In this document: piece after piece, positions 53,620 through 64,000 of the stretch | How positions within the stretch are numbered: position 1 is the stretch's first letter | How the letters are laid out: each line of letters begins with the position of its first letter | NCBI GenBank assembly: GCA_029851415.1 | Contig: CM056743.1 | Location: forward strand, 94,958,501 to 95,022,500 | Reading direction: 5' to 3' | Length of the DNA: 64,000 nt | Source: Eretmocerus hayati | Lineage: Eukaryota > Arthropoda > Insecta > Hymenoptera > Aphelinidae | Translations under genes and position numbers: made by a program | Notes under the pieces: model-generated | Told to the model about the DNA's origin: nothing | What the model saw: the letters and a program-made list of their open reading frames with translations, nothing else | Databases searched by the model: none

Positions 53620-56483
53620 TGTGACGGGTAAACCGTCACAGCCGAATTTGGGAAAAATCTCTCGTCGCCGTCTCGAGCCAGCAACCGAGAAGTGCAAGTA
53701 TTGATCCAAAATACTTCTCTTTTGTTGAGGGCTGGCTCGAGAGGACGACGGCAACGAGCAACGAGGGAGATGGACGGATGCTGCGGGTGCCGATATGCCT
53801 GCGCGCGGGCAACCCTCCCGGCGCCCAGGTTAGCCGCTGTAGCCCGGTCAAGGGGGCTGCAGAATCAGCAGCCGACGGATCACAATTTCCACAGCTGGGC
53901 GGCCCGGATGGCTTCCCCAGGGCACTGAGGCCTTGTGTGGCCCTTATACCGGCCCTCCCACACCCCACGGACATGCTATTCCTCAACACCATGCCCCGGG
54001 GCGGGTGTGTATACCCCGGCGTGCGGACGACGGCGACGATGGCGACGGACGAGGCCCTCGCTCGCGGGTGGGCGAGGGCATGCTTTTGCACCACAACATC
54101 GCGTGTATGATGTATATAAAATTGATGCACGACGCGGGCGGGTGATGGACCCGGTGCCACACGCACACACGACACGCACACTGCTGCAGGATACACGGAG
54201 ATGGTGCGGACGGCATGCGGGCCCGGGTGACGACAACAGCATCCAGCAGACGGATGGCTCTTCTGGTGATGCGCTCCCCGGGCTGCCAGCCATCCAGGCA
54301 ATCGCCCCATACGCTGCAGCCCGGGGCAGCGGGCATGCATGCGACAATGGGGTTATGTACCCCCATAGCACCTGATACCTAGGTACATCGCGTACCTAGT
54401 GTACCACACACACGCGCACCATTGAAATAGCACTGTGGTGGCCACCCACGGCTCGGGTGACCATCACGCGGACGCGGATGGGCCCGGGTGACCCAGCGGA
54501 CGACGGCGACGACGGACAGGCCGGTACACGCGGCAAGAGCAGACAGCTGACTGGCGGCGGACGAGATGTGGCGGCGCTGCGGGCACGTAAATCCGGGCCA
54601 CACCCGGGCGCTCGTGGCCACAAAAATCTGACGGACGACTACCTGGACAACGGTCACTGGGCGAGCTTGGACTTGCGGACGATATTTACATGTACTTAGG
54701 GTTATGCACACATGAGTATGTGCAATGGGACTGTGCTCAGTATATATATAGATATACTGTGGCCATGAGGACTTGATATTATAATGCCACGGGCGGCCGC
54801 GAGTATATATAGATATACAGTGGCCATACGGACGTTATATAGATATACAGTGGCAATACGGACGTTATATAGATATACACGGACATGTATAAGGGCTATA
54901 CGAGGTGAAAGCGTGGAGTTGCGGCAAGCGCGAGTGCGCGATGCCTCCGCGTGTATTTTAGCGGTGCATGCGCGTGAGCAGGACAGAATATTCTCTGGGT
55001 GGAGGCATCAGGTCCGTAGATACTGCAATTGATGCGCTTGCAGTGAATTTCGGAGACTCTGAGCTACTGTATAGGACAAGTATAGCGGGCTGGACTTGAA
55101 ATTTGGCGCGCTCGGCCGCCAGTTGGCGCTGCTGGTGTTCCGGTAAAAATTGGACGGACCAATCAGAGAGCTTGACTTCAGTGAAGACGAAGGCGCGAAC
55201 TTGGTGAAGAAGAAGTAGCCATTGTGTCACTTGTGGATCGCCTACTGTGCCGGACACACGTATCAGTCGCGCCCGCGAATAAAATTAGGAGCACGTGCCC
55301 AGACGCGAGTCCCTCCAGGAGTCCGTGTTGTCAGGACAAGTAGCTCGGGACCCAGTGGACCACGGGAGCAATAATTGGACCCCAAAAATAGTCGGAGCAG
55401 CAGATAAATCGGACGAGGACAAATACGCAAGCCAGGACGATGGCAGCCAACGGTGAGTGGTTTTGCTAAATCTTTTTGGATTCTCTCGTCGGGAGTGCGC
55501 TAAGAGCCTCGTGCGTGCGGAGGGCAGATCGTCGTGCCCGCGGACTGGACAGGCTCCTGGAGGGGCTTCGCGAGCTGGTGCACCGCGTGTTCGTGGACAA
55601 GACGTCCCAAGTGACGTACGCGCGTTGGAAAATTGCACCAGCGGACCAGGAGCAGCAACCGCGTCGCGCATAAAATTTTGGAGCAGCAGTTTGGAGGAGT
55701 TTGACGCGTGCTCGTGGACAAGACGTCTTGGAAAGACGTGCGCGCGGTAGGAAATTCGTGTCGTGGACAGACCTCCTGGAGGAGGCGCGCGTGGACGAGG
55801 ACCTAGTGAATATTGAACGATATATATCTGGACTAGGAGCCAGGTGCGTGATCGTGCACCTGTTGCTCGAGCGTGTGGGACAACCGAGCATCGGAGCACA
55901 AGCCATCTTGGGTGCTTGCCGTTCCGCGCGCGTTGCGTGGGCTGCAGAGCGGCCATTTTGGACGATACATTTTGGAGTAATTAAATTTGTGGAAAATTAT
56001 CGGAGCAGGGACTGGACAAGCTGTGCTCTACGGAGCACAGGTAGATTTCGCGAGTGATTGGACGGAGTGTGGCCTTTTTCCTTTGTGTAGCGAATTTTCT
56101 TATTGTATTTCACAGGTTAATTGAGAGACGTTTGAGATTTGATGAGATTGACTGATATTTTCGGACAGTGATTAGAGTCATTCGGACGAATGTCGGTATA
56201 GAATCATATGTGAAATTTAATGTATCGACCGCGTAGAAGCAGCGTAAAGAATAGAGGCCAAATTATTTATTATTAAAAATTCGATTTATTATTTATGAGC
56301 GTGCGCCCTCCCTCCCCCACTTTATTTCCAGGGTTGAGTCACGGTAGGTGTTGCTGAGGACGAGTAGCGGAGTAGCTGAATTTCGGAGCCGTTTCGCCGT
56401 TCGCGCGCGTATTACCTGCGATCTTAGGTCAAGAGTCCCGTTGAAAAATAAATTAGTTGTGCTGGTAGAAATACCACGTCACA
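53620..56483 (+). repeat. 3' LTR (2864 bp)
   Basis: Same length and ends as the 5' LTR. Visible differences lie at the positions matching 39313, 39371, 39936, 40851, 40865, 41490 and 41899 of the 5' copy (approximate). That is ~0.25% divergence. Confidence 0.95.
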
Positions 56484-56487
56484 GCTG
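56484..56487. repeat. Target-site duplication of the LTR element, right (GCTG)
   Basis: Direct repeat of 39132-39135. The satellite resumes with TACCCAGGAACTC, matching TACCCACGAAC in intact monomers. Confidence 0.8.
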
Positions 56488-59400
56488 TACCCAGGAACTC
56501 ATGGTTCTGTTCAGAATGGTGGAAGAAGATGCGGAGTTTGAATTGGTCTTGGAGATGTGGTTCTCCAGTACCACTACCCACCGACACGCAACATGCAATA
56601 TTCAATCGAAGCGGGTTTTCTGACTACAGTCAATCACATATTTCCACAGGACCGATAAAACCCGGGAATGGAACCCGAGTCGATCGATTGGTGAACGGTT
56701 TTTAATCGCACTATAGTTTGACCGCAATCGTAAATTTCCCTGACCCTCATTCGCCATCAACATTAGGTTTGGAATTTCTCATGAGCTAGATCAATGAGAT
56801 GGCTTGAGAATGCCACGCTTTACCCAATGTATTCGGTGGATTTTATCTTTTTCGATAATTGGGGAAAATCCGATCTCATATATTTCTGGGATGGATTTGG
56901 TTCTCCATGATTGGATCTCGTTGCGATTGCTTGCTAGATCAATGGGATCGGTCGGTATCAAAATTCTACACTGCACAATGACTATGGAATGATCGTGACC
57001 TCTGATAACAGAATATCGAGTTCCCCGAGTCGGAAACCGCAGATCCATTCAACTATAGAGAACTGGAGAACTCTGCATTCGATTGCTCCGTCGATGGAAT
57101 CGGGAGAACTCACTGAGCTGTACCCACGAACACATCGTCCTGTCCAAAACGGTGGAGGAAAATGCGGAGCTGGAACTGGTCTTGAAGATGTGAATCTCCA
57201 GTACGACTACTCACCGACACGCAACATGCAATATTCGATCGAGAAGGGTTTTCTGACTGCAGTCAATAACATATTTCCACTTGACCGATGGGAAACGGGA
57301 AATCGAACGCGAGTCGATCGTTTGACGAATGGTATGTAGTCGCACTATAAAAGGGATTCGACATTCTAGCTCTCCCTAACATTTCTTGGCCATAAACATT
57401 CGGTTCGGGATTTTCCATGTGCTAGATCAATGAGATGGCTTGAGGATGCCACGCTGGACCCAATGTAATGGGTGGATTCTATCTTTCTCGAGGATGAGGA
57501 GGAATCCGAGCTCATATAGTTCTGGGTTGAATTTGGTTCTCCGTGATTGGATCTCGTTGCGATTGCTTGCTAAACCACTGGGATCGGTCAGTATCGAAAT
57601 TCTACACTGCATAATGACAATGGATGACCGTGACCTCTGATACCGGATTTTCAGGTTCGCCGTGTGGATTACCGCGGATCCATTCGACTATTGAGAACTG
57701 GAGAACTCTGTAGTCGATTGCTCCGTTGATGAAATCGGGGGATTTCACTAAGCTGTATCCACGAACTCATCGACCTGTCCAAAACGGTGAAGGAAGATGC
57801 AGAGTTCCAATTGGTCTTGAGAATGTGATTCTCCAGTACGACTACTCACCGATACGCAACTTTCGATATTCAATCGAGACCTGTTCCCTGACTGCAGTCA
57901 ATAACATATTCCCACTTGCCCAATGAAAAACGGGAAATGGGACCCGAGTCGATCGATTGCCGAATGGTTTGTGGTCGCACTATAGTAGGGATTCGCAGTT
58001 CTAGCTTCCCCTAACATTTCTTGGCCATGAACATTAGGTTCGCTATTTTCCATAAGCTAGATCAATGAAATGGCTTGAGGATGCCAAGTTGTACCCAGTG
58101 TATTAGGTGGATTCCATCTTTTTCGAGGAATGGGTAATATCCGATCTCACGTTGTTCTGCGGTAAATTTGGTTCTCCATGATTGCATCCCGTTGCGATTG
58201 CTTGCTAGATCAATGGGATCGGTCAGCATCGAAATTCTTGCGAAATGACCATGGAATAATCGTGATTTCTGATAACGGATTCTCAGGTTCTCCGTGTGGA
58301 ATATCGCGGATCCATTCGACTATTGAGATCTGGAGAACTCTGTTTCCGATTGCTACATTAATGAGGTCGGAGTAACTTACTCAGCTGTTCCCGATAATTC
58401 ACCGGTCCGGATGAAGTCATGAAAGAAGACGCGATCGTCTCATTGGTTCTGGATTCCCGTATCTTCAGCTCGATTTGTCACCAACACGCAACATACAATA
58501 TGGAGTTCAATTAGGTTTCCGAAACGCAGTCAACACCATGCGACCCTTCCACCGGGAAGGAATGAAGAAGGAACACGAGTTCATCGATTGACGAATGGAT
58601 CGTAATCGCACTATCGTAGGGAACCGCAAGTGTAGCTTTCCCTAACATTTTCTGGCCATGAGCAGTAGGTTCGGAATCTTTTATGTGCTAGATCAATGGG
58701 ATGGCTTGAGAATGACACGCTCTACCCAATGTATTCGGTGTATAAAATCTTTCTCGAGGATTGGGAAAAAGTCGAGCTCATATAGTTCTGAGGTGAATTC
58801 GGTTCTCCATAATTGGATCTCGTTGTGCTTGCTTGCTAGATCCGTGGGATCGGTCAGTATTAGAATTCTACACTGCAAAATCACCTTGGAATGATCGTGG
58901 CCTCTGATAACGGATTCTCGGGTTACCTGAGTGGAATACCGCGGATCTATTCTACTATCGAGAACTGGAGAACTCTGTTTTCGATTGCTTTGTTGATGAA
59001 ATCGGGAGATCTCACTGAGTTGTATCCACGAATTCACCGTCCTGTCTGAAACGGTGAAGGGAGATGCGGAGTCCGAATTGGCCTTGGAGATGTGATTCTC
59101 CAGTACGACTACTCACCGACATGCAACATGCAATATTCAATCGAGACGGGTTTTCTGACTTCAGTCAATGACATATTCCCACTTGACCGATGGAAAACGG
59201 GGAATGGAACCCGAGTCGATCGTTCGACGAATGGTTTGTAATTGCACTATAGTTGGGACCGCACTTGTAGCTTTCCCTAACATTTTTCCGCCATAACCAT
59301 TAGGTTCGGAATTTTTCATATGCAATATCAATGAGATGGCTTGAGATTGCCACGCTCTACCCAATGTATTCGGTGGATTTGATGTTCTTCGAGGATTGGG

Positions 59401-59520
59401 AAAAATCCGATCTTACATAGTTCTGAGGTGAATTTGGTTCCCCATGATTGGATCTTGTTGTGATTGCTCGCTAGATCAATGGGATCGCTCGGTATCGAAA
59501 TGCTACAATGCATAATGACT
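56488..59520. repeat. ~635-bp satellite, right block
   Basis: Monomer marks ACATTAGGTTCGG (or close variants) are at about 56759, 57396, 58030, 58663 and 59298, giving periods of 633-637 bp. Two subtypes differ in the segment after the ACTCAGCTGT/ACTGAGCTGT mark: one has CCTGTCCAAAACGGTG, the other TCCGGATG(A/T)AGTCATG. The array ends abruptly at ~59520 with CATAATGACTCAACGCCC. No gene. Confidence 0.9.
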
Positions 59521-59582
59521 CAACGCCCAATTCTGCTTGTAGACTAAGACATATAGAAGTTATAGTTAATGACATGTATGAG

Positions 59583-59658
59583 TAGAATGGTCTAGTCGAT
59601 AGCGCGCTTGCTTTTGGATCTGGAGGTCCCGGGTTCAAACCAAAGTAAATTTTTTTTT
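59583..59658 (+). other. tRNA-like fragment, possible SINE head
   Basis: TGGTCTAGTCG (59588) fits an internal A box and GGGTTCAAACC (59631) a B box, spaced as in a tRNA, followed by a T9 run that would stop RNA polymerase III. The region around TTTTGGA and GGTCCCGGGTTCAAA recalls tRNA-Pro, but the anticodon stem does not pair and no acceptor stem is evident. So it is a degenerate tRNA or a tRNA-derived SINE, not a working tRNA. Confidence 0.5.
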
Positions 59659-60054
59659 CCAATTCTTACGCGAACATTCCTCGTGACTATTTAGACAATT
59701 CAGAAAAAAGTCACTCGAAGTGCGAAAACCATCGTTTGCGCCCTAGTATCATAATATACTATTCTAGCGAGGTGAAAAATCTCTCATATAACTCTGGATG
59801 TCATGACAGTCTGGCTTGTTGTAACGGATGAGAGGAAAATTCCACTTTAACTTGTCCCCTTAACGTTCTACTCTGTAGACACGTAGAGCTACCATTTTTC
59901 TCAATTTCAATCTGCATGATTAGATATTAATTCTTATGACTCGTGTGAATTTCATTAAAGGAGTTTTAATATAAATGAATTCTCGGGACCAATCTCGACT
60001 ACTTTGAAAATATCCAATTCCAAATCCTTACAGACCTCGCCATCATGGTAGAGG
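59659..60054. other. Unassigned sequence
   Basis: AT-rich; nothing recognised on either strand. Confidence 0.4.
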
Positions 60055-60625
60055 GCATACTTCGTAGGTTATCATGACCCCCATTCACCCTAGAGGTCAC
60101 GTTGACCAATATCATTAAGATCTATCTGGACGTAAAATTTTTCGTTCTTTCAGAATCTGAGGTCAAATGGGGGTTTTCATTCGAAAATTCAAAGAAAGCC
60201 ACAATGGGGCGAATTGGGGTGGTTTGGGGGAATTGGGGGGGCACATCTGAACCTTCATTTGATATCCAACAACTTTTGTATTCAACATTTTTTTGCACGA
60301 CGTAACCCTGGGGATATACGGGGGGGTCCCGTACTTCGTAGGTTATTATGACTCCCATTCACCCCTGGAGGTCACCTTGACCAATGTTACACGGACCTAT
60401 CTGGACGTGAAATTCTTCGTTCTTTCAGAATCTGAAGTCAAAAATGGGGGTTTCTATTAGAAAATACAAAGTTAGCCACAATGGGGCAAATTGGGGGGGG
60501 GGGAATTGGGGGGGTGTACATCTGAACCTTCATCCGATATCCAACAACTTTTGTAATCAACATTTTCTTGCACAACATAACCCTGGGGAGATACGGGGGG
60601 TCCGGTACTTTTTGGACATACTGTA
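60055..60625. repeat. Tandem duplication (two ~275-bp copies)
   Basis: Copies begin at about 60058 and 60331 with TACTTCGTAGGTTAT and share GGAC(GT)...TTCTTCGTTCTTTCAGAATC, ATATCCAACAACTTTTGTA and AACCCTGGGGA. Each holds a cluster of G runs (60206-60241; 60483-60514). It looks like part of a dispersed repeat. The short reading frames here lack support. Confidence 0.75.
60206..60241 (+). other. G-quadruplex-forming run, copy 1
   Basis: Four runs of four or more G separated by 5-8 nt, enough for an intramolecular G-quadruplex. Copy 2 (60483-60514) has three blocks with a very long central run (11 G). Confidence 0.6.
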
Positions 60626-60778
60626 GACTTGCATAAAATTACACCTCTCTCATTAGAAAATTTCATCCGTTTACCGTGCTCATCAACTTCTTCGAATATT
60701 CAAGGAATCAACAAGCGTACACCCAGTCGTATTCTCATTATGCAAAAGTGTAGAATCCGGAAACAATCATGTGTGCCA

Positions 60779-61301
60779 TTATTTATCAATATGCTCATCC
60801 GCTGATTTATTATTTTTCAGAATTCCATTCAATTTTTCAAACTTCAATTCAGTATTGTGCAACTCCTTCTGGCCAAATCACTCTTCACGTCTGCCCACTT
60901 TCCAATATTTTCCAGATATGGCAAATTTCCTTCCTCTCATACGTGTACTTCACTTTGCAGTTTCATACTCTTGTATAAGTTTTTACAATCAGATTCAATG
61001 GTCTGCAAACTTTTCTCAGTTGCATCAATCGAGCGATAAGTGCAAGTTAATTCCTCTGATGTATCCTGTAGTTGGCAAGTGAGCATACTCTGCTTCTCTT
61101 TCAAATAACGTAACCTTGCCAAAAAAAACCATGATCCTTCTCATGGTCAATGGACTCAATATCTAATTCTTTTATTTGGTACTGAAGCGACGAAAGAGTA
61201 CCTATTACAGTGTCAACTATCATACTAATATCATCATTCAACTGCTGAAGTTTAGGAGGGCTTGGGAAATCTTCATCTTGTCTTCCAACGAGATATAAAA
61301 T
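60779..61301 (-). pseudogene. Decayed coiled-coil protein gene fragment
   Basis: On the minus strand an acceptor-like AACTAACAG (61302-61310) opens a frame of polar, helix-rich sequence (KLQQLNDDISMIVDTV, then SSLQYQIKELDIESI). The frame shifts at an A8/T8 run (61121-61128) and continues as LRYLKEKQSMLTCQLQDTSEE and SLQTIESDCKNLYKSMKL. It shifts again near 60950, and a final stretch (ELKFEKLNGILKNNK) ends at TAA 60779. Heptad-like spacing suggests a coiled-coil protein. At least two frame breaks make it a pseudogene, unless sequencing errors at homopolymers are involved. The parent family is not identified. Confidence 0.5.
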
Positions 61302-61310
61302 CTGTTAGTT

Positions 61311-61689
61311 CAAATGTCTTTGGTACTGAGCTGAACGATATCTCCAAATTTTAACAATCTCTCTTTATACTGCCTTACTGGTTTTCTACTGACATATGTC
61401 TCAGATTGTAGCACATTTGTTCATGACCACAATCCAGAATCATTGTTTTGTTGAATGGTGCAATGAACTTGTGAGATATCCGATCCTACAATCTGGACTT
61501 CACACTCTGCTGCAAAAGTTCGATTGGATTCGATTGAAATACATCCAATCGTTCTGAATCTAGAATCTCATGATGAATTTGAAACATGACTTTCAGGAAT
61601 GAAGAAGATTGGAGTTCAATAACGATCAATGATGTTGATCATGATTCGAACAGTATAGACCAATCTTCACCAATGCAGACTTTTCGCAT
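61311..61689. other. Unassigned sequence
   Basis: May contain further exons or introns of the decayed coiled-coil gene; nothing I can define. Confidence 0.35.
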
Positions 61690-64000
61690 TGAAAGTGAGA
61701 TTGCCAATCAATCTCAATACTTACTGCCAGTATTCGGAAGTCGATGTTCTATCTGTATGAATGCTGATTCCCTTGATAGAATATCGCGATTCCAATCTGT
61801 GTGAATTCCATAAAAAAGTATTGACATGCTATGTGTCCTATCTACTTCAATCGATTCCAACACTGTTTTTCAGTAATGGAAACATCGAGATCTCAATCCG
61901 CCTCAATCGACCTCAATACTGACTGGAAGCATTGGAGACCTTAAGCCCTATTTATCTGAATCGATTCGAATACTGGATATCATTATTAGAATACCGAAAT
62001 CCTATCTGCCTCAATCGATTTCAATCCTGTTTCCCAGTATTGGGAACATCGAGATCTCAATCCGCCTCAATCGACCTCAATACTGACTGGAAGCATTGGA
62101 GACCTTAAGTCCTATTTATCTGAATCGGTTTGAATGCCGGATATCATTATTAGAATTCCGAAATTCTATCTGCCTCAATCGATTCGAATACTGTTTTTCA
62201 GTATTGGGAACATCGAGAACTCAATTCCCCTCAATCGACCTCAATACTGACTTTCAGTCATTTTGACAAATCAACGTCTTACATATACGTCACTCACATT
62301 ACAGCTGAGGTTTCAATAGAATCCAATACTTATTCTAATCATGATCGCATTAACATATCATCGCATTACATAACTAAACGCTATTTGGAGGTTCTGTCAC
62401 TTATCAGTCTTATATAGGAACAGGAGAGATGGTTCGTCGCTTGCGAGAATGCAATCTCATGATATTTGGATGCAAACTGGGATGGTCATCGGAACGCCAC
62501 CTAGCGTCAGCCACTCGAATTCATCAGCCGCAATCGATTCCAACACTAACTTTCAGGAATGGTAATTTCGATATCTCACACAACGTCGATCGGTCCCAAT
62601 ACTGACTATGAGCATTGACGAGTTTATTCATCGTCCTTAATCGATTTAAATGCTGAATAACAGTATTGAGGACTTGAAATCCTATCAGTCCCAGTCGATT
62701 CCAGTACTGTTGTCTAGTATTGGGAACATCGAGATCTCAACCCACTTTAATCGATCTCAATACTGACTGTGAGTATTGGAGTCATTATATTCTAATATCC
62801 TGAATCGATTTCAGCATTGTCTCTCAGTATTGGGTAGATCGCTATCTCAATCAGCTTCAATCGATCTCAATACTGATTTTCAGCATCGGAAACCTTATAT
62901 CCTATTGACCTGAATCGGATTGACTGCTGGATATCAGTATTGGGGACGTGAAATCCTATCTGCCTCAATCGACTCCAGAACTGTTTTTCAGTATTGGAAA
63001 CATCGGGTTCTCAATCCGCTTCAATCGATCTCAATACTGCTTTTCAGCATTGACGACCTTATATCATATTTACCTGGGTCGGATTGATGGCTGAATATCA
63101 ATATCCAGGACTTGAAATCCTATCTGCCCCAATATATCCCAGTACTGTTTTTCAGAATTGGAAACATCGAGATCTCAATCAGCTTCAATCGATTTCAATA
63201 TTGATTTTCAGCATTCCAGACATTATATGATATTTACCTGGATCGAGTTGAATGCTGAATATCAGTATTGAGGACTTGGAATCCTATCTGCCCCAATCAA
63301 TTCCAGTACTGTATTTTAGTATTGGGAATATCGGGATCTGAATACGCTTCAATCGATCTCAATACTGATGTTCAGCACTTCAGACCTCATATGATATTTA
63401 CCTAAATCGAATTGAATGCTAAATATCAGTATTGAGGACTTGAAATCCTATCTACCCCGATCGATTTCAGTACTGTTCTCCAGTATTGGGAACATCGAAA
63501 TCTCGACCCACTTTAATCGATCTCAATACTGACTGTAAGTATTGAAGCCTTTATATCTCAATAACCTGAATCGATTCGAGTACTGTCTCTCATTATCCGG
63601 TAGATCGCTACCTCAATCCACTCCAATCGATCCCAATACTAAATGTAAGCATAAGTAACCTTATGATATCCTGTCTACTTGAATCGACTTGAATGTTGGA
63701 AATCAGTATTGGAGAATTGAGATCCTTCCTGCCCCAACTCATTCCAATACCGTTTCCAAATATTGGAAACACTGAGATCCCAAACCGCTTCAATCGATCT
63801 CAATACTGATTTTCAGCATCGGAAACCTTATATCCTATTCACCTGAATCGAATTGAATGCTGGATATCAGTATTGAGGACCTGAGATCTTATCTGCCCCA
63901 ATCCAATCCAGTAAAGTTTTTCAGTCATGGGAACATCGGGATCTCAATCCGCTTCAATCGATCTCAATCGTGATTTTCAGCATTGCAGACTTCATATCGT
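61690..64000. repeat. ~164-bp hairpin satellite
   Basis: AACATCG(A/G)GATCTCAAT recurs at about 61881, 62045, 62209, 62725, 62999, 63162, 63328 and 63491, mostly 163-164 bp apart. Each monomer has two half-units of ~82 bp, each with a dyad such as CAATACTG...CAGTATTG around a T-rich loop. A ~250-bp non-satellite stretch interrupts it at ~62270-62520. The array runs off the window end. Confidence 0.9.

Larger units (their letters stand above)
39136..56483 (+). mobile_element. Full-length Ty3/gypsy-type LTR retrotransposon
   Basis: Order of parts: 5' LTR, tRNA primer site, repeated leader, gag, pol, third ORF, polypurine tract, 3' LTR, flanked by GCTG duplications in a satellite. The Pol order (protease, RT, RNase H, integrase) defines the Ty3/gypsy group (Metaviridae). 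At 17.3 kb with 2.9-kb LTRs it is unusually large. No envelope-like gene with a signal peptide or membrane anchor is seen. Near-identical LTRs and open frames point to a recent insertion. GGAC is strikingly frequent on its sense strand. Confidence 0.95.

Noticed and set aside
61586..61804. 72-residue ORF near the third satellite
   Set aside because: No ATG context support, and its second half overlaps the start of the 164-bp repeat family.

Overview
This is eukaryotic DNA, most likely from an arthropod. The signs are spliced genes with short introns (65-125 nt), several unrelated satellite families, and a complete Ty3/gypsy-type LTR retrotransposon whose primer-binding site matches the 3' end of tRNA-Arg. 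I cannot name the species. I see no clear host gene. The window reads as repeat-rich, heterochromatin-like DNA in which two ~17-kb mobile elements have each landed inside a different satellite array.

Layout. (1) 1-13911 and 31822-~36010: one satellite array with a ~383-bp monomer and higher-order periods of ~1.92 and ~2.9 kb. (2) 13918-31815: a 17.9-kb giant palindrome inserted in that array. It has 6-bp target duplications (ATCGAC), AGT...ACT termini, two ~9-kb inverted arms and an asymmetric ~105-bp centre. Each arm carries about ten small genes or ORFs of no family I recognise. Two of them (called A and B here) are tandem paralogues sharing an identical exon layout: a 28-nt first exon followed by a phase-1 intron. 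A third (G) also has a well-supported intron. The outer parts of both arms carry a recurring GC-rich motif and a CA/TG minisatellite. (3) ~36011-37724: unassigned sequence. (4) 37725-39135 and 56484-~59520: a second satellite with a ~635-bp monomer, interrupted by (5) 39136-56483, an LTR retrotransposon with 2864-bp LTRs, a long Gag (AT-hook, Arg/Ser-rich region, capsid, zinc knuckles), a Pol (protease, RT, RNase H, integrase) and a third ORF with Gag-like zinc knuckles where env would sit. (6) 59583-61301: a tRNA-like/SINE fragment, a tandem duplication with G-quadruplex runs, and a decayed coiled-coil gene. (7) ~61690-64000: a third satellite, ~164-bp monomer, built from hairpin-forming half-units.

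How it fits together. The palindrome has Polinton/Maverick-like ends (6-bp duplication, AG... termini, similar size), yet I see no DNA polymerase B, integrase, packaging ATPase or capsid gene. It is best viewed as a non-autonomous or virus-derived element that moves with borrowed enzymes. The two arms act as paired gene copies. In several cases one arm keeps an intact version while the other has decayed: ORF J is frameshifted on the left, gene A has lost its donor consensus on the left, and ~690 bp is missing on the right. The retrotransposon looks recent: its LTRs differ at about seven visible positions, and all three main reading frames are open.
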